The notes under the pieces are model-generated. The model did not search any database. It was not told the DNA's origin and saw only the letters and a program-made list of their open reading frames with translations. A program made the position numbers and the translations under genes. Positions 6,163-14,894 of a stretch of DNA of 64,000 nt are shown here, one piece after another. Position 1 is the stretch's first letter, and each line of letters begins with the position of its first letter. Origin of the DNA: JAHECW01 sp964641415 (GTDB lineage: Bacteria; Acidobacteriota; Thermoanaerobaculia; Thermoanaerobaculales; Sulfomarinibacteraceae); the NCBI GenBank assembly GCA_964641415.1, contig CAZXMW010000002.1, positions 124,001 to 188,000 of the forward strand, read 5' to 3'.

Positions 6163-8570
6163 CGATTGACACCCTCGGCCCGCGGCTGGTCGGTGACGAA
6201 CAGCGCCCCATTGCCGACGGCCACGGGCACCACCGTACCGCCCGCCGTCCGCGCCCCGCCGGTGGTGATCACCAACGGGACCGGCCCCGGCTCGAGGGCC
6301 CGAAGCCGCAGCACCATCAAACCGTGAGGCCCTTGACTCAGGGCACTGCCGACCTCGAGGTCGAGCTCGACCCAGCCCGCGTCGGGCTCGAGATCCTGAA
6401 AAACTGCACGGACCCCTTCCACCGTCGCGACGCTGTCGACGGCGACGCGGCTCGGATCGAAGGACACCGTGACCGGGATCCGGTAGGCGTCGTGGGGGGC
6501 GCCGCGGGACACCAGCTGGAGCGAGGTTTCGGCGCCGACGGCGAGGGAGAGTACCGAAGGCTCGAAGCCGACCAGCATCGCCGTGTCGCGCCCATCGGCG
6601 GTGTCGACGGGCGCTTCTCCGGTCGCATCGAGGCTTTTGTTGAGGCCCGGCACCAGCTCGACCCCGCCGCCGCCCGTCGCATCCTCCGACGGTTGCGCTC
6701 GCCGCGGCGCAGTCTGCCGCGGCACGTTGAACGGAAGGTCCTCCGGGTTCGGCAGCTCACCGGTCTCCGGGGCCTCGCGCCGGCGAGGATCCTCCCGCGG
6801 GTCGAACGGCCCGCGCGGCGCCCGCCCCGACTCGATCCTCGGCGACCGCGCGCCGTAGAACGAGATCTGGCTCTCGGTACCGACCCACATCGGCGCAAGA
6901 TCTTCCTCTGCGATGTCCGGAAAACGGATGATCGACGGCGTGAGGGTGAGCACCAGATCGGTCTGCCGCACGTCCTTCGACTTGGACGTGAACAATCGCC
7001 CGATCAGCGGGATGTCCGACAGCAGCGGCGTCTCGGTCGTGGTCTCGCCGGTGTCGCGCCGAATGAGACCGGCGAGCAGACTCGACTCGCCGCTCTTGAG
7101 CCGGATCACCGAGGTGATCGTGCGCGTGCCGATGGTCACCGCGGTCTGGTTGGGTCCCACCGTCACCTCGTCGCCCAGGTTGGAGACCTCGACGGTGAGC
7201 TTGAGCGTGACCTCGCGGTTGTGGTGAACCCTCGGCTCGACGTCGATCTTGATGCCGACGTCCTGGTACTGGAACGAGGTGATGGGGGTGACGCTGCCCG
7301 GCGCACCCTGGTAGCCCGTGTTGAAGCTGGTCACGGGGATCGGTACCCGATCGCCGATGTGCAGGCTCGCCTTCTCGCCCTCGGTGATGCGCAGCTGCGG
7401 CTGGGCCAGGACCTCGGCGTTGCCCGACGATTTGGCGAGGTTGATCACCACGCTGGGAACGTTGATGAACCAGTCGCCGCGCGAGATGTCCTTGAGCTGG
7501 TCGAGATAGAGACTGCCGGTCTGGCCTTCGTTTCCGCTGACCTGAGCGGTGTCGAGACCGAGGGTGAAGGTGTAGGTCGACAGGGCGGTTCCGATGTCGG
7601 ACTGGTTGCGCCGGGCCATCAGCAGCAGCTCGACATCGATCAGGACCTCGGCCTTGGCCTTGTCGTTGACCGTGATCAGCTTTTCGGCGATCGCCACCTT
7701 GTCGGCCGTGTCGCGCAGGGTGATGGCGTTGAGCTGCTCGTTGGTCGACAGTCGGCGGGCCTCAATGAGCGAGCGTAGCAGCTTGTCGACGTCCTTGACG
7801 TCGGCGTTGGACAGAAAGAAGGTCTTGATGACCAGATCCTCGTACTCCCGACGGTTCTGCGGCGTGTCGTCGGCGATGATGATGGTGTGCTCGTCGAGCA
7901 CCTTGTAGAAGTGACCGGCGGCCTGCATGACCATCTCGAGGGACTGCTCGGCGGTGAGGTCGCTGAGCTCGATGGACAGCCGGTCATCCTTGAGCTTGGG
8001 GTCGAACAGGGCGTTGAAGCCGTACGCCTTGGACATCGCCTGGTAGATCTCCTTGACCGGCTTCGGCTTGGGGAAGTTGAGGGTGATCCGGTCCTTGGAC
8101 CGGGGGTCGAGCACCGGCGGCTTGACCTTGGCCTCGCGGGCCGCGCGCTTGAGCTCCTCGAGCTCGCGGGCGCCGTCCGGCCGGCTGATGATCGCGATCT
8201 CCTCGATCACCCGCGCGAGCAGCTGCGCCGCGAACTGGTTCGTCGGATCGAGCTGGACCGCCATCTGGAACTCGTCCTGCGCCGCCTTGAGCCGGCCGAA
8301 CTCGCGCAGCATGTTGCCGCGCTGGAAATGCTCGGCCGACGCCTTCTGGCGGGCGAAGGTCAGGTTGAGCTTGTACTCGACGTTCTCCGGATCGTCGGCC
8401 AGCGCCTGCAGGTAGTAGTAGACCGCGGCGTCCCAATTGCCCTTCTGGAACGCGTCCTCGCCCTCGCCGGCGGTCTGCTGCGCTGATGAACAGCCTCCCG
8501 CCGCCACCATGACGGCGGCGAGCAGCAGCGCGGCGGCGACGCGACGGCACTGTGCCTGCATGTCAGTCAT
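6159..8570 (-). CDS. Lipoprotein secretin (GspD/PilQ family) with N-terminal TPR and C-terminal extension
   Basis: 803-residue outer-membrane channel. A signal peptide ends in lipobox AAGG-Cys27, so it is a lipoprotein that may not need a separate pilotin. Then follow TPR-like repeats (about 32-130), an STN/secretin N0 domain (FNALFDPKLKDDRLSIELSDL), a NolW-like domain (KTFFLSNADVKDVDKLL) and the secretin pore (VLAQPQLRITEGEKASLHIGD through LLAGLIRRDTGETTTETPLLSDIPLIGRLF). Beyond the pore a Pro/Arg-rich linker leads to about 140 residues resembling a cohesin-type beta-sandwich (LVGFEPSVLSLAVGAETSLQL). The start overlaps the upstream gene by 8 bp; ATG 8561 is an alternative. Confidence 0.93.
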   Translation of the reverse strand: MTDMQAQCRRVAAALLLAAVMVAAGGCSSAQQTAGEGEDAFQKGNWDAAVYYYLQALADDPENVEYKLNLTFARQKASAEHFQRGNMLREFGRLKAAQDEFQMAVQLDPTNQFAAQLLARVIEEIAIISRPDGARELEELKRAAREAKVKPPVLDPRSKDRITLNFPKPKPVKEIYQAMSKAYGFNALFDPKLKDDRLSIELSDLTAEQSLEMVMQAAGHFYKVLDEHTIIIADDTPQNRREYEDLVIKTFFLSNADVKDVDKLLRSLIEARRLSTNEQLNAITLRDTADKVAIAEKLITVNDKAKAEVLIDVELLLMARRNQSDIGTALSTYTFTLGLDTAQVSGNEGQTGSLYLDQLKDISRGDWFINVPSVVINLAKSSGNAEVLAQPQLRITEGEKASLHIGDRVPIPVTSFNTGYQGAPGSVTPITSFQYQDVGIKIDVEPRVHHNREVTLKLTVEVSNLGDEVTVGPNQTAVTIGTRTITSVIRLKSGESSLLAGLIRRDTGETTTETPLLSDIPLIGRLFTSKSKDVRQTDLVLTLTPSIIRFPDIAEEDLAPMWVGTESQISFYGARSPRIESGRAPRGPFDPREDPRRREAPETGELPNPEDLPFNVPRQTAPRRAQPSEDATGGGGVELVPGLNKSLDATGEAPVDTADGRDTAMLVGFEPSVLSLAVGAETSLQLVSRGAPHDAYRIPVTVSFDPSRVAVDSVATVEGVRAVFQDLEPDAGWVELDLEVGSALSQGPHGLMVLRLRALEPGPVPLVITTGGARTAGGTVVPVAVGNGALFVTDQPRAEGVNR

Positions 8571-9165
8571 CTGCCAAAGGAACACGGGTGTCCTCCGAGC
8601 TGTCATAGCCGACGAAACCGATGAGCACCGATTCCAGGCCGATTTCACGAATGATGAAGACGTCGTCCAGGAGCTCACCCTCGACCCCGACGTCGATCTC
8701 GATGGTCTCGGGGATCGCCCCGGGACGGCGGAACGCGGCCACCCGGCGGTGGTCCGGGCCGAATGAGCCGAGGTAGTCGCGCTCGAAGGGCGGCGGCGGC
8801 CCGAGCACGTTGCCCTCGGAATCATGATACAGCCTCGGTGTCGGGGTCGGCCTCGGCACCCGGGTCGGGAGCGGAACCCTGGTCGGCAACGGCGTCAGGT
8901 TCCTGGTCGGCATCGGCGGCGCTCCGAACGTGAAGGGATTGCGCGGCGATTCGCCCACGGCGCGCTCGGGATCCCAGCTCGAGACCTCCGCCAGGCGGGG
9001 CAGGTCCCGCGGCTGGTAGTCGACCGCCTCGCCACGGCGGGCCGCGTCGTTGAGGCCACCCTGACGGATCATCCTGCTCGCTGCGATCACTCCGACGATG
9101 ACCAGGATCGCCAGCAGCACGGCGAGGCGGAGCTGATCCGGGGTCAGCTTCCGGGCGCTAGCCAT
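8563..9165 (-). CDS. PilP/GspC-like inner-membrane assembly protein
   Basis: 200 residues: short basic N-terminus, one membrane span (LAVLLAILVIVGVIAA), a long Pro/Thr/Arg linker, then a small domain (YLGSFGPDHRRVAAFRRPG ... GELLDDVFIIREIGLESVLIGF) of the kind found in PilP and GspC, which contacts the secretin N-domain from the periplasm. The linker is encoded by a hexamer array (8837-8920). Position between PilO and the secretin, and overlaps with both (8 bp each), match pilP in type IV pilus loci. Similarity is structural rather than motif-based, so the family name is tentative. Confidence 0.7.
   Translation of the reverse strand: MASARKLTPDQLRLAVLLAILVIVGVIAASRMIRQGGLNDAARRGEAVDYQPRDLPRLAEVSSWDPERAVGESPRNPFTFGAPPMPTRNLTPLPTRVPLPTRVPRPTPTPRLYHDSEGNVLGPPPPFERDYLGSFGPDHRRVAAFRRPGAIPETIEIDVGVEGELLDDVFIIREIGLESVLIGFVGYDSSEDTRVPLADD
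8837..8920 (-). repeat. GGNNNC hexamer array encoding the Pro/Thr linker
   Basis: Fourteen phased hexamers as read on the plus strand (GGTGTC, GGGGTC, GGCCTC, GGCACC and so on), most matching GGNNNC, inside the coding region; on the coding strand they give repeated P-L-P-T-R-V / P-R-P-T units. Confidence 0.75.
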
Positions 9166-9784
9166 CGGTGGTCTCCCCGTTGTCCGTGATTCCGCCGGTC
9201 AGTCGAGCGAGACGGCCGGGATCGACCTCGCCGAGGTAGGTCGACAGCCGGACGCCGATCTGCAGCACGCGGCTCGCCGCATCGTCGCTTTTGACCAGGG
9301 AGAGGCCGTCGACGATGAGGAACTCCGGGCTTGCCCGCAGCGCGGCCAGCATCTGTCGGATCTGGGCGTACTCGCCCTCGACCTGGAAGGCGACGCCGAA
9401 CCGGACGTAGCCGAGCTGCTTGTCCTGCTTGGCGGTGTAGCTGTAGGAGCCGGGCAACAGACCGGCGTCGCGGGTCGCGGAACCGACCGCGCGCATGATC
9501 CGGGTCAGCCTCAGGTCGAGGTCCGAGAGCACCTCGTCGTTGAGGTGTTGGAAGTCGGCCTGCAGCTCCGCCACCTCCTGCCGGTCCGCCTGGACGAGTC
9601 CGTGGATCACGGTCAGACGGTCAACCTCGGCAGACAGCTCGTCGATCCGGCTGGTCAGATTGGCCCGTCGGCCGACCGAATCCGATGTCTGGTAGAAAAA
9701 GAACGCCACCGACACCACGGCCAGGACCACGGCCGGCAGCCACGCCGGGAGCATCTGGCGCCACGGTCTCCAGTCGATGGTCAC
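9158..9784 (-). CDS. pilO: PilO-like inner-membrane assembly protein
   Basis: 208-residue bitopic protein: cytoplasmic tail, one membrane helix (WLPAVVLAVVSVAFFFYQ), a coiled coil (SRIDELSAEVDRLTVIHGLVQADRQEVAELQADFQHLNDEV) and a ferredoxin-like domain (YVRFGVAFQVEGEYAQIRQMLAALRASPEFLIVDGLSLV) typical of PilO/GspM. With PilN it forms the inner-membrane alignment complex between PilM and the secretin. GTG start overlaps the PilN stop as GTGA. Confidence 0.88.
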   Translation of the reverse strand: MTIDWRPWRQMLPAWLPAVVLAVVSVAFFFYQTSDSVGRRANLTSRIDELSAEVDRLTVIHGLVQADRQEVAELQADFQHLNDEVLSDLDLRLTRIMRAVGSATRDAGLLPGSYSYTAKQDKQLGYVRFGVAFQVEGEYAQIRQMLAALRASPEFLIVDGLSLVKSDDAASRVLQIGVRLSTYLGEVDPGRLARLTGGITDNGETTDG

Positions 9785-10353
9785 TGCGTCGCCTCCTCCG
9801 CCGGATGGTGGATCACGGTCAGCCCCATGACGTAGCCGAAGCCCGACTCTTCGGGGGTGATCTCCGACAGCGGGGTCGGCTCGGTGAAGCTGGGATCGAG
9901 GATCATGTTGTCGAGGAGCTCGAGCAGGGCCTCGCGGGTCTTACCCACCGCCTCGAGCGACAGGCTGACCCGGTCGACGCCGACCTTGGGTGAAATCTTG
10001 GTCAGCCGAACATCGTACGGCAGCACGCGCTCGATGTCGTCGAGCAGCCCGATCCACGAGAACTCGTGCTCCCGGATGACCGAGTTGATGCCGTGAACCC
10101 GCGCACCGAGCGACCGCCACGGCACCCGGTCGAGCGCGGCCACTCTCTCCTCGACCTCGCTCGTCAGACGCCGGTGCTCGGCCTCCAGCTCCTCGAGATC
10201 CCCCAGCTGCTCGGCCAGCGCTCGGTTGCTCTCGGTCCAGACCAGCACGTTGACGACGGCGAAGACGACCGCGAGCAGCGCCGCCACCACGATCACGATC
10301 CACACCGGACGGGTGTTGAGGTGGGGCTTCGAGGCGAGGTTGGGGGCAATCAC
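9781..10353 (-). CDS. pilN: PilN-like inner-membrane assembly protein
   Basis: 190 residues from GTG 10353, which forms a GTGA overlap with the PilM stop. The N-terminal motif MIAPNLASKPHLN corresponds to the conserved N-L-A-S/T-x-P PilM-binding peptide of PilN, followed by a membrane helix (VWIVIVVAALLAVVFAVVNVLVW), a coiled coil and a periplasmic domain (VLPYDVRLTKISPKVGVDRVSLSLEAVG). The longer open frame upstream overlaps PilM and is not needed. Confidence 0.9.
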   Translation of the reverse strand: MIAPNLASKPHLNTRPVWIVIVVAALLAVVFAVVNVLVWTESNRALAEQLGDLEELEAEHRRLTSEVEERVAALDRVPWRSLGARVHGINSVIREHEFSWIGLLDDIERVLPYDVRLTKISPKVGVDRVSLSLEAVGKTREALLELLDNMILDPSFTEPTPLSEITPEESGFGYVMGLTVIHHPAEEATQ

Positions 10354-11297
10354 CGCAGCCCTCCCGCAACCACGCCGACCAACGGATCGACCCGAAAGGC
10401 GCCGGCACGGTCGCGGACCGCGGTGCCGTTCAGACCGGCCGACAGCCGCGGCGCGTGGTGGAACGGCTCGAGCCGGTCGGTGCTCTCGACCCATTGGCGC
10501 AGGCGGTCGGACAGCGCAGCGTCCTCGACCGACAAAGCGACGACCATACCGCCGTCGACGTCGAAGGTGCTCGAGGCAAAGCCCATGGTCAAGCCGAGCT
10601 CGCGCTCGACCACCGACCAGTCGTCGCGCGGCAGCGGCTTGGTCCGGATCACCGCCGGGACGCCGTCGATCAGCAAAATGAAGGTCAAAAAACCCCGCTC
10701 CTGCTGAATGACGAACAGCGGCGACACCCCGCTCAGGGCGCCCACCACGCCGAAGATCCGCGGCGTGACGATGCCCGGCGAGGCGCCGACGGAATCGAAG
10801 ACGGCCTCCAGCTCGACCAGCGCGCGCTCGACCCCGACCATGACCAGCAGCCTTCGCGTGTCGTCCTCGGCGCGCGACGGCACCGGCTCCATGGCCAGAC
10901 GCAGGCTCGCCGGAGGCACCGGGAGCAGCTTCTTGAGTCGCCAGATGACGAGCTCCCGAATGTCGGCCTGACGACGCGGCAGCTGCTCGAACTCGAGCAG
11001 GTGGGTCCGCACCCAGCCGGTCGGCACCACCAGCGAGACCCGCTTCGAGCCCTCGACCTCCTCGTGGAGTCGCGCGAGTACCGGCCGCAGGGCGTCCCCG
11101 TCGACCGCTTGCAGGCCGACCGGACCGACCTCGAACGCGCCGTCGGGGAGCTCAGCGGCGGCGCAGCGCAGCTCGCCCCTGCCGTGCTGCCGGACCACCA
11201 CCGCCATGGCGGTGTCGAGCGACCAGCCGGTGGCCGGCGCCGGCGATGTGACGAGCTCTGCGAGCCTCAGTCGACGGACGAGATCGGCGTGCTTCAT
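10350..11297 (-). CDS. pilM: PilM-like cytoplasmic actin-fold assembly protein
   Basis: 315 residues. The order (GspE, PilM, PilN, PilO) and the layout WSLD near the N-terminus, LVVPTGWVRTHLLEFEQLP, IRELVIWRLKKLLPVPP and SPLFVIQQERGFLTFILL match the PilM/GspL cytoplasmic domain, which sits under PilN and links the ATPase to the envelope complex. Nucleotide-binding motifs are poorly kept, as often in GspL-like versions. ATG 11297 overlaps the GspE stop as ATGA; the ORF's earlier ATG would overlap GspE by over 200 bp. Confidence 0.85.
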   Translation of the reverse strand: MKHADLVRRLRLAELVTSPAPATGWSLDTAMAVVVRQHGRGELRCAAAELPDGAFEVGPVGLQAVDGDALRPVLARLHEEVEGSKRVSLVVPTGWVRTHLLEFEQLPRRQADIRELVIWRLKKLLPVPPASLRLAMEPVPSRAEDDTRRLLVMVGVERALVELEAVFDSVGASPGIVTPRIFGVVGALSGVSPLFVIQQERGFLTFILLIDGVPAVIRTKPLPRDDWSVVERELGLTMGFASSTFDVDGGMVVALSVEDAALSDRLRQWVESTDRLEPFHHAPRLSAGLNGTAVRDRAGAFRVDPLVGVVAGGLR

Positions 11298-12937
11298 TCG
11301 ACGAATGTCACCTTGTTGACGTCGCGCAACGAGGTCTCGCCGGCGAAGACCTTCTGCAGCGCCGACTCGCGCAGGAAGCGCATGCCCTCGGCCTTGGCGG
11401 CCCGTTTGATCTCGGCCGCCGAGCGCCGATCGAGAATCAGCTCGCGGATGTTGTCGGACAGATTGAGCAGCTCGGCGATGGCGAGCCGACCACGATAGCC
11501 GGTGCCGTTGCACTCGATGCAGCCGGCGCCTTCGTAGAAGGTGAAGTCGCGGTAGCGGTCGGGTTCGAGCCCCGAATCGTCGAGGAGGCTGTCGGAGACC
11601 GCCGCGGGCCGTTTGCAGTGCAGGCAGATGCGGCGCACCAGCCGCTGCGCGAGAACGCAGTTGAGCGCCGACACGAAGTTGTACAGATCGACGTTCATGT
11701 TGAGGAACCTGCCGATGACGTCGACGACGTTGTTGGCGTGGACCGTGGTGAAGACCAGGTGGCCGGTGAGCGCCGACTGGACCGCGATCTGGGCGGTCTC
11801 CTCGTCCCGGATCTCGCCGACCATTACCTTGTCGGGGTCGTGACGAAGGATCGAACGCAGCCCGCGGGCAAAGGTCAGACCCTTCTTTTCGTTGACCGGG
11901 ATTTGGGTGATTCCCTTGAGCTGATACTCCACCGGATCCTCGATGGTGACGATCTTGTCCTCGGTGGACACGATCTCGGAAAGACAGGCGTACAGGGTGG
12001 TCGTCTTGCCCGATCCGGTCGGTCCGGTCACCAGGACCATGCCGTACGGCTCGTTGATGAACTTGCGAAGCTGGCGCTTGGTGTCGTCCTCGAAGCCGAG
12101 CACGTCCAGGTTGAGGGTGCGGAACTCGGCGCTCGAGGACTCCTTGTCGAGGATCCGGATGACCGCGTCCTCACCGTGCACCGTGGGCATGATCGAGACC
12201 CGGAAGTCGATGGTCCGACCGGAGAAGCGAACCTTGAACCGACCATCCTGGGGGATTCGCTTCTCGGCGATGTCGAGCTCGGACATGACCTTGATCCGGC
12301 TGATGATGGTCGAGTGGTGGCGCTTGTCGATCGACTTCATGGCCTGGTAGAGCACACCGTCGATGCGGTACTTGACCACGACCTCACGATCCTGGGTCTC
12401 GATGTGGATGTCCGACGCCCGCCGCTGGATCGCGTTGAACAGGATGGTGTCGACCAGCCGGATGATCGGCGAGGAGTCGGCGGTGATCCGGTCGATGGAC
12501 AGGACCTCCTCGCCGTCCTCGGCCTCCTGCACGATCTGCATGGAGAAGCCCTCGGTGGCCTCGTCGAGCACCCGCTGGGTCGACTCGGACTTTTCGAGGA
12601 TGTCGGCGATGCGTTGGCGCGGTCCGACCGTCACGTCGAGGGGACGGGCCAGGGCGAGCTCGAGCTCGTTGAGGCCGACCACGTTGGACGGATCGGCCAT
12701 CACCACCCGGAGCACCTCGCCGTCGCTGGACATGGGCAGGAACTCGTAGTGGAGCATGGTCTCGATCGGCAGGGTGCGGAACAGCTCGGCGTCGACGTGG
12801 AACTCGTCGAGAGGATCGAAGGGAAGCCCGAGCCGGTCGGCCAGCTTCCGGGCCTTCGCGACGTCGCCGTGCTGGTCGGGGTCGACGGCCTCGTCGAGCA
12901 TCACCAGGGTCTGGTCGAGGTTGGAATCGGTCGCCAT
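11294..12937 (-). CDS. gspE: Type II secretion / type IV pilus assembly ATPase GspE/PilB
   Basis: 547-residue hexameric traffic ATPase that powers pseudopilus extension at the inner membrane. N1E-type MshEN domain (about 30-130), N2 and C-terminal RecA-like ATPase: Walker A GPTGSGKT (305-312), Asp box (EDKIVTIEDPVEYQ), Walker B VMVGEIRD (371-378), His box (TGHLVFTTVHAN), arginine-rich R-RRIC. The tetracysteine zinc site is complete (C438, C441, C473, C476). Starts 3 bp after the GspF stop. Confidence 0.97.
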   Translation of the reverse strand: MATDSNLDQTLVMLDEAVDPDQHGDVAKARKLADRLGLPFDPLDEFHVDAELFRTLPIETMLHYEFLPMSSDGEVLRVVMADPSNVVGLNELELALARPLDVTVGPRQRIADILEKSESTQRVLDEATEGFSMQIVQEAEDGEEVLSIDRITADSSPIIRLVDTILFNAIQRRASDIHIETQDREVVVKYRIDGVLYQAMKSIDKRHHSTIISRIKVMSELDIAEKRIPQDGRFKVRFSGRTIDFRVSIMPTVHGEDAVIRILDKESSSAEFRTLNLDVLGFEDDTKRQLRKFINEPYGMVLVTGPTGSGKTTTLYACLSEIVSTEDKIVTIEDPVEYQLKGITQIPVNEKKGLTFARGLRSILRHDPDKVMVGEIRDEETAQIAVQSALTGHLVFTTVHANNVVDVIGRFLNMNVDLYNFVSALNCVLAQRLVRRICLHCKRPAAVSDSLLDDSGLEPDRYRDFTFYEGAGCIECNGTGYRGRLAIAELLNLSDNIRELILDRRSAAEIKRAAKAEGMRFLRESALQKVFAGETSLRDVNKVTFVE

Positions 12938-12940
12938 CGG

Positions 12941-14149
12941 CTATCCAATCTTGCTCACGGTGGTCAGCAGCGGGTAGTACACCGCGAGCAGCAGTCCGGC
13001 GACGATGATACCCATGACCACCAGAATCAGGGGCTCGAACAGCGTCACCAGCCGGGCCAGGGTGAACTCGATCTCCTCGTCGAAGAAGCTCGAGGTATGC
13101 TCGAGCATCTCGGGCAGAGCCCCGGTCGACTCGCCGACCCGCATCATGGCGAGGGCGAGCTCGGGCATCCAGCCGGTGTCGTTGAGACTGTCGGATAGCG
13201 AACGGCCCTCCTGCACCTCCCTCACGCAGCCGTGGAAAAGCCCCGAGATGTACGAGTTGCTGATCGAGGTCGTGGAGGTCTCCAACGCCGGAACCATCGG
13301 CGTGCCGCCGCCGAGCAGGACACCGAGAGAACGGGTGAACTGGGACACGGCGAACAGATGGGCGAGTCGGCCGAGGACCGGAATGGCGAGGCGCCACCGA
13401 TCGGTGATCCGACGTCCCGACGGCGAGTTTCGCCACAGGCGAAGGCCGAACAGCAGCGCGGCGACCCCGATCGCGACGATCACGAAGTGCTCCTGGAGCC
13501 CGGTCGAGATTCCCATGACGACCCGCGTCGGCAACGGCAGCTCGGCGTCGAACTGGACATAGAAGGTGCTGAAGGCCGGGATCACCCGGACCATCAGGAT
13601 CACCACCAGCACGATGGACAGCGCGACGAGCACCGCCGGATAGGTCAGCGCCCCGATGATCTTGCGCCGCACCGACTCGGTGAGCCGCTGGTACTGGACA
13701 TATCGGCCGATGACCTTCTCGAGCTCGCCGGAGTGCTCGCCGGCACGCAGTGTGTTGGCGTAGAGTCTCGGAAAGACGTCACCGAGGGCGAGGAAAGCGT
13801 CGGACAGGGAAACTCCCGTCGTCACCTGCTGGTGGACCTTGCCGAGCAGGCCCTTGAAGTGCTCGTTGGCCTGCTGGTCGCGGAGCAGCTCGAGGCCCTG
13901 GGTCAGTGGCAGACCGGCCCGCAGCAGCGTGGCAAGCTGGGTGTTGAAGATCAGGAAGTCCTGCCCCGAGATTCTCGTGCTCTTGCCGAGCAGCGGGATC
14001 CGGATTCCCGACCGCGCGGTCGAGATGTCGAAGATGTGGAAGCCCTCGCTCTCGAGCTCGTTCCTGAGCGCCTCGACCGACGCAGCGATCCGGCGACGCT
14101 CGACCACGGCGCCGGCCGGGGAGCCCAGGCGACAGATGAACTCCGGCAT
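12941..14149 (-). CDS. gspF: Inner-membrane platform protein GspF/PilC
   Basis: 402-residue polytopic platform protein that transmits ATPase motion to the pseudopilus. Two T2SSF domains: first around FNTQLATLLRAGLPLTQGLELL and LRAGEHSGELEKVI, second around FTRSLGVLLGGGTPMVPALE and MRVGESTGALPEML. Three hydrophobic regions (about 165-198, 222-240, 372-396) match the family. Preferred start ATG 14149, preceded by AGGCGG; 29 bp after the secretin-N-like gene. Confidence 0.96.
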   Translation of the reverse strand: MPEFICRLGSPAGAVVERRRIAASVEALRNELESEGFHIFDISTARSGIRIPLLGKSTRISGQDFLIFNTQLATLLRAGLPLTQGLELLRDQQANEHFKGLLGKVHQQVTTGVSLSDAFLALGDVFPRLYANTLRAGEHSGELEKVIGRYVQYQRLTESVRRKIIGALTYPAVLVALSIVLVVILMVRVIPAFSTFYVQFDAELPLPTRVVMGISTGLQEHFVIVAIGVAALLFGLRLWRNSPSGRRITDRWRLAIPVLGRLAHLFAVSQFTRSLGVLLGGGTPMVPALETSTTSISNSYISGLFHGCVREVQEGRSLSDSLNDTGWMPELALAMMRVGESTGALPEMLEHTSSFFDEEIEFTLARLVTLFEPLILVVMGIIVAGLLLAVYYPLLTTVSKIG

Positions 14150-14178
14150 TCAGGCCGCCTCAGAAACGCCGGCAACCA

Positions 14179-14892
14179 CTACCGGTCCTTCACCGAGTGC
14201 ATGGTCAGGATCAGCACCAGACCGCTGCCCGAGTCCTCCGAGCTGCCGGCGCCGATGATCATCTTCTGCTTCGGCGACAGCAGGACCGTCGTTCTGAGCA
14301 GCTCGTCAACCTGTTCCTCGCCTCGCGGGCCGGTCCGCAAGCGGTCGAGGCGGAGCCATTTGACCTGGGTCCGCGTGCCCGCATCGGCCACGCCCCACGG
14401 CGTCGACTCGGCGGTGTTCATCAAGTCGGCGAGAAAGGACAGACGGTAGTCGCCGCCGATCGCGGCTGCTGTCGGCTGACCGAGCTCGCCCTCAAAGACG
14501 GCGCGTCCGGCACGGCGATAGGAGGTGAACGGGAACATCCTGTGCAGCCGCCGGTCGAGCTCGGGCGGGAGATCCGACGGCCCGTCGACGTCGAGCCCCT
14601 TGACCAACTCGACCTCGATTCGGTACTCACCTGGAACCCGGTCGAGCTCGCCCATGACGGCCGAGATCCGTTCGACGACGGCCGGCACGTCCTGGATCGT
14701 GATCCGCTTGAGCGACGGCTGGACGGTGACGCTGCCGCGGTCAGACAGCAGCGCCTCGATCGCGCTGAAGGCCTCGATCACGGTGGCGTTCTGGAGGGTG
14801 AAGACCCGCACCGCGGTCGACGTCGGGCCGGCGGCCGACAGGGCGGTGGCCGTCGCGCACAGCAGCACAAGCAGACAAACGATCCGATGCAT
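14179..14892 (-). CDS. Secreted secretin-N (NolW/STN)-like protein
   Basis: 237 residues with a signal peptide (MHRIVCLLVLLCATATALSA). The first half (VRVFTLQNATVIEAFSAIEALLSDRGSVTVQPSLKRITIQDVPAVVERISAVMGELD) has the beta-alpha-beta pattern of secretin N1/NolW subdomains; no pore domain follows. The rest is unrecognised. ATG 14892 comes 2 bp after the anti-sigma stop, placing it in the secretion operon. It may act as a periplasmic partner of the secretin; that is inference from fold pattern and position. Confidence 0.72.
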   Translation of the reverse strand: MHRIVCLLVLLCATATALSAAGPTSTAVRVFTLQNATVIEAFSAIEALLSDRGSVTVQPSLKRITIQDVPAVVERISAVMGELDRVPGEYRIEVELVKGLDVDGPSDLPPELDRRLHRMFPFTSYRRAGRAVFEGELGQPTAAAIGGDYRLSFLADLMNTAESTPWGVADAGTRTQVKWLRLDRLRTGPRGEEQVDELLRTTVLLSPKQKMIIGAGSSEDSGSGLVLILTMHSVKDR

Positions 14893-14894
14893 GA

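Noticed and set aside
6324..7778. 484-codon open frame opposite the secretin
   Set aside because: Shadow of the secretin gene; composition typical of antisense GC-rich DNA.
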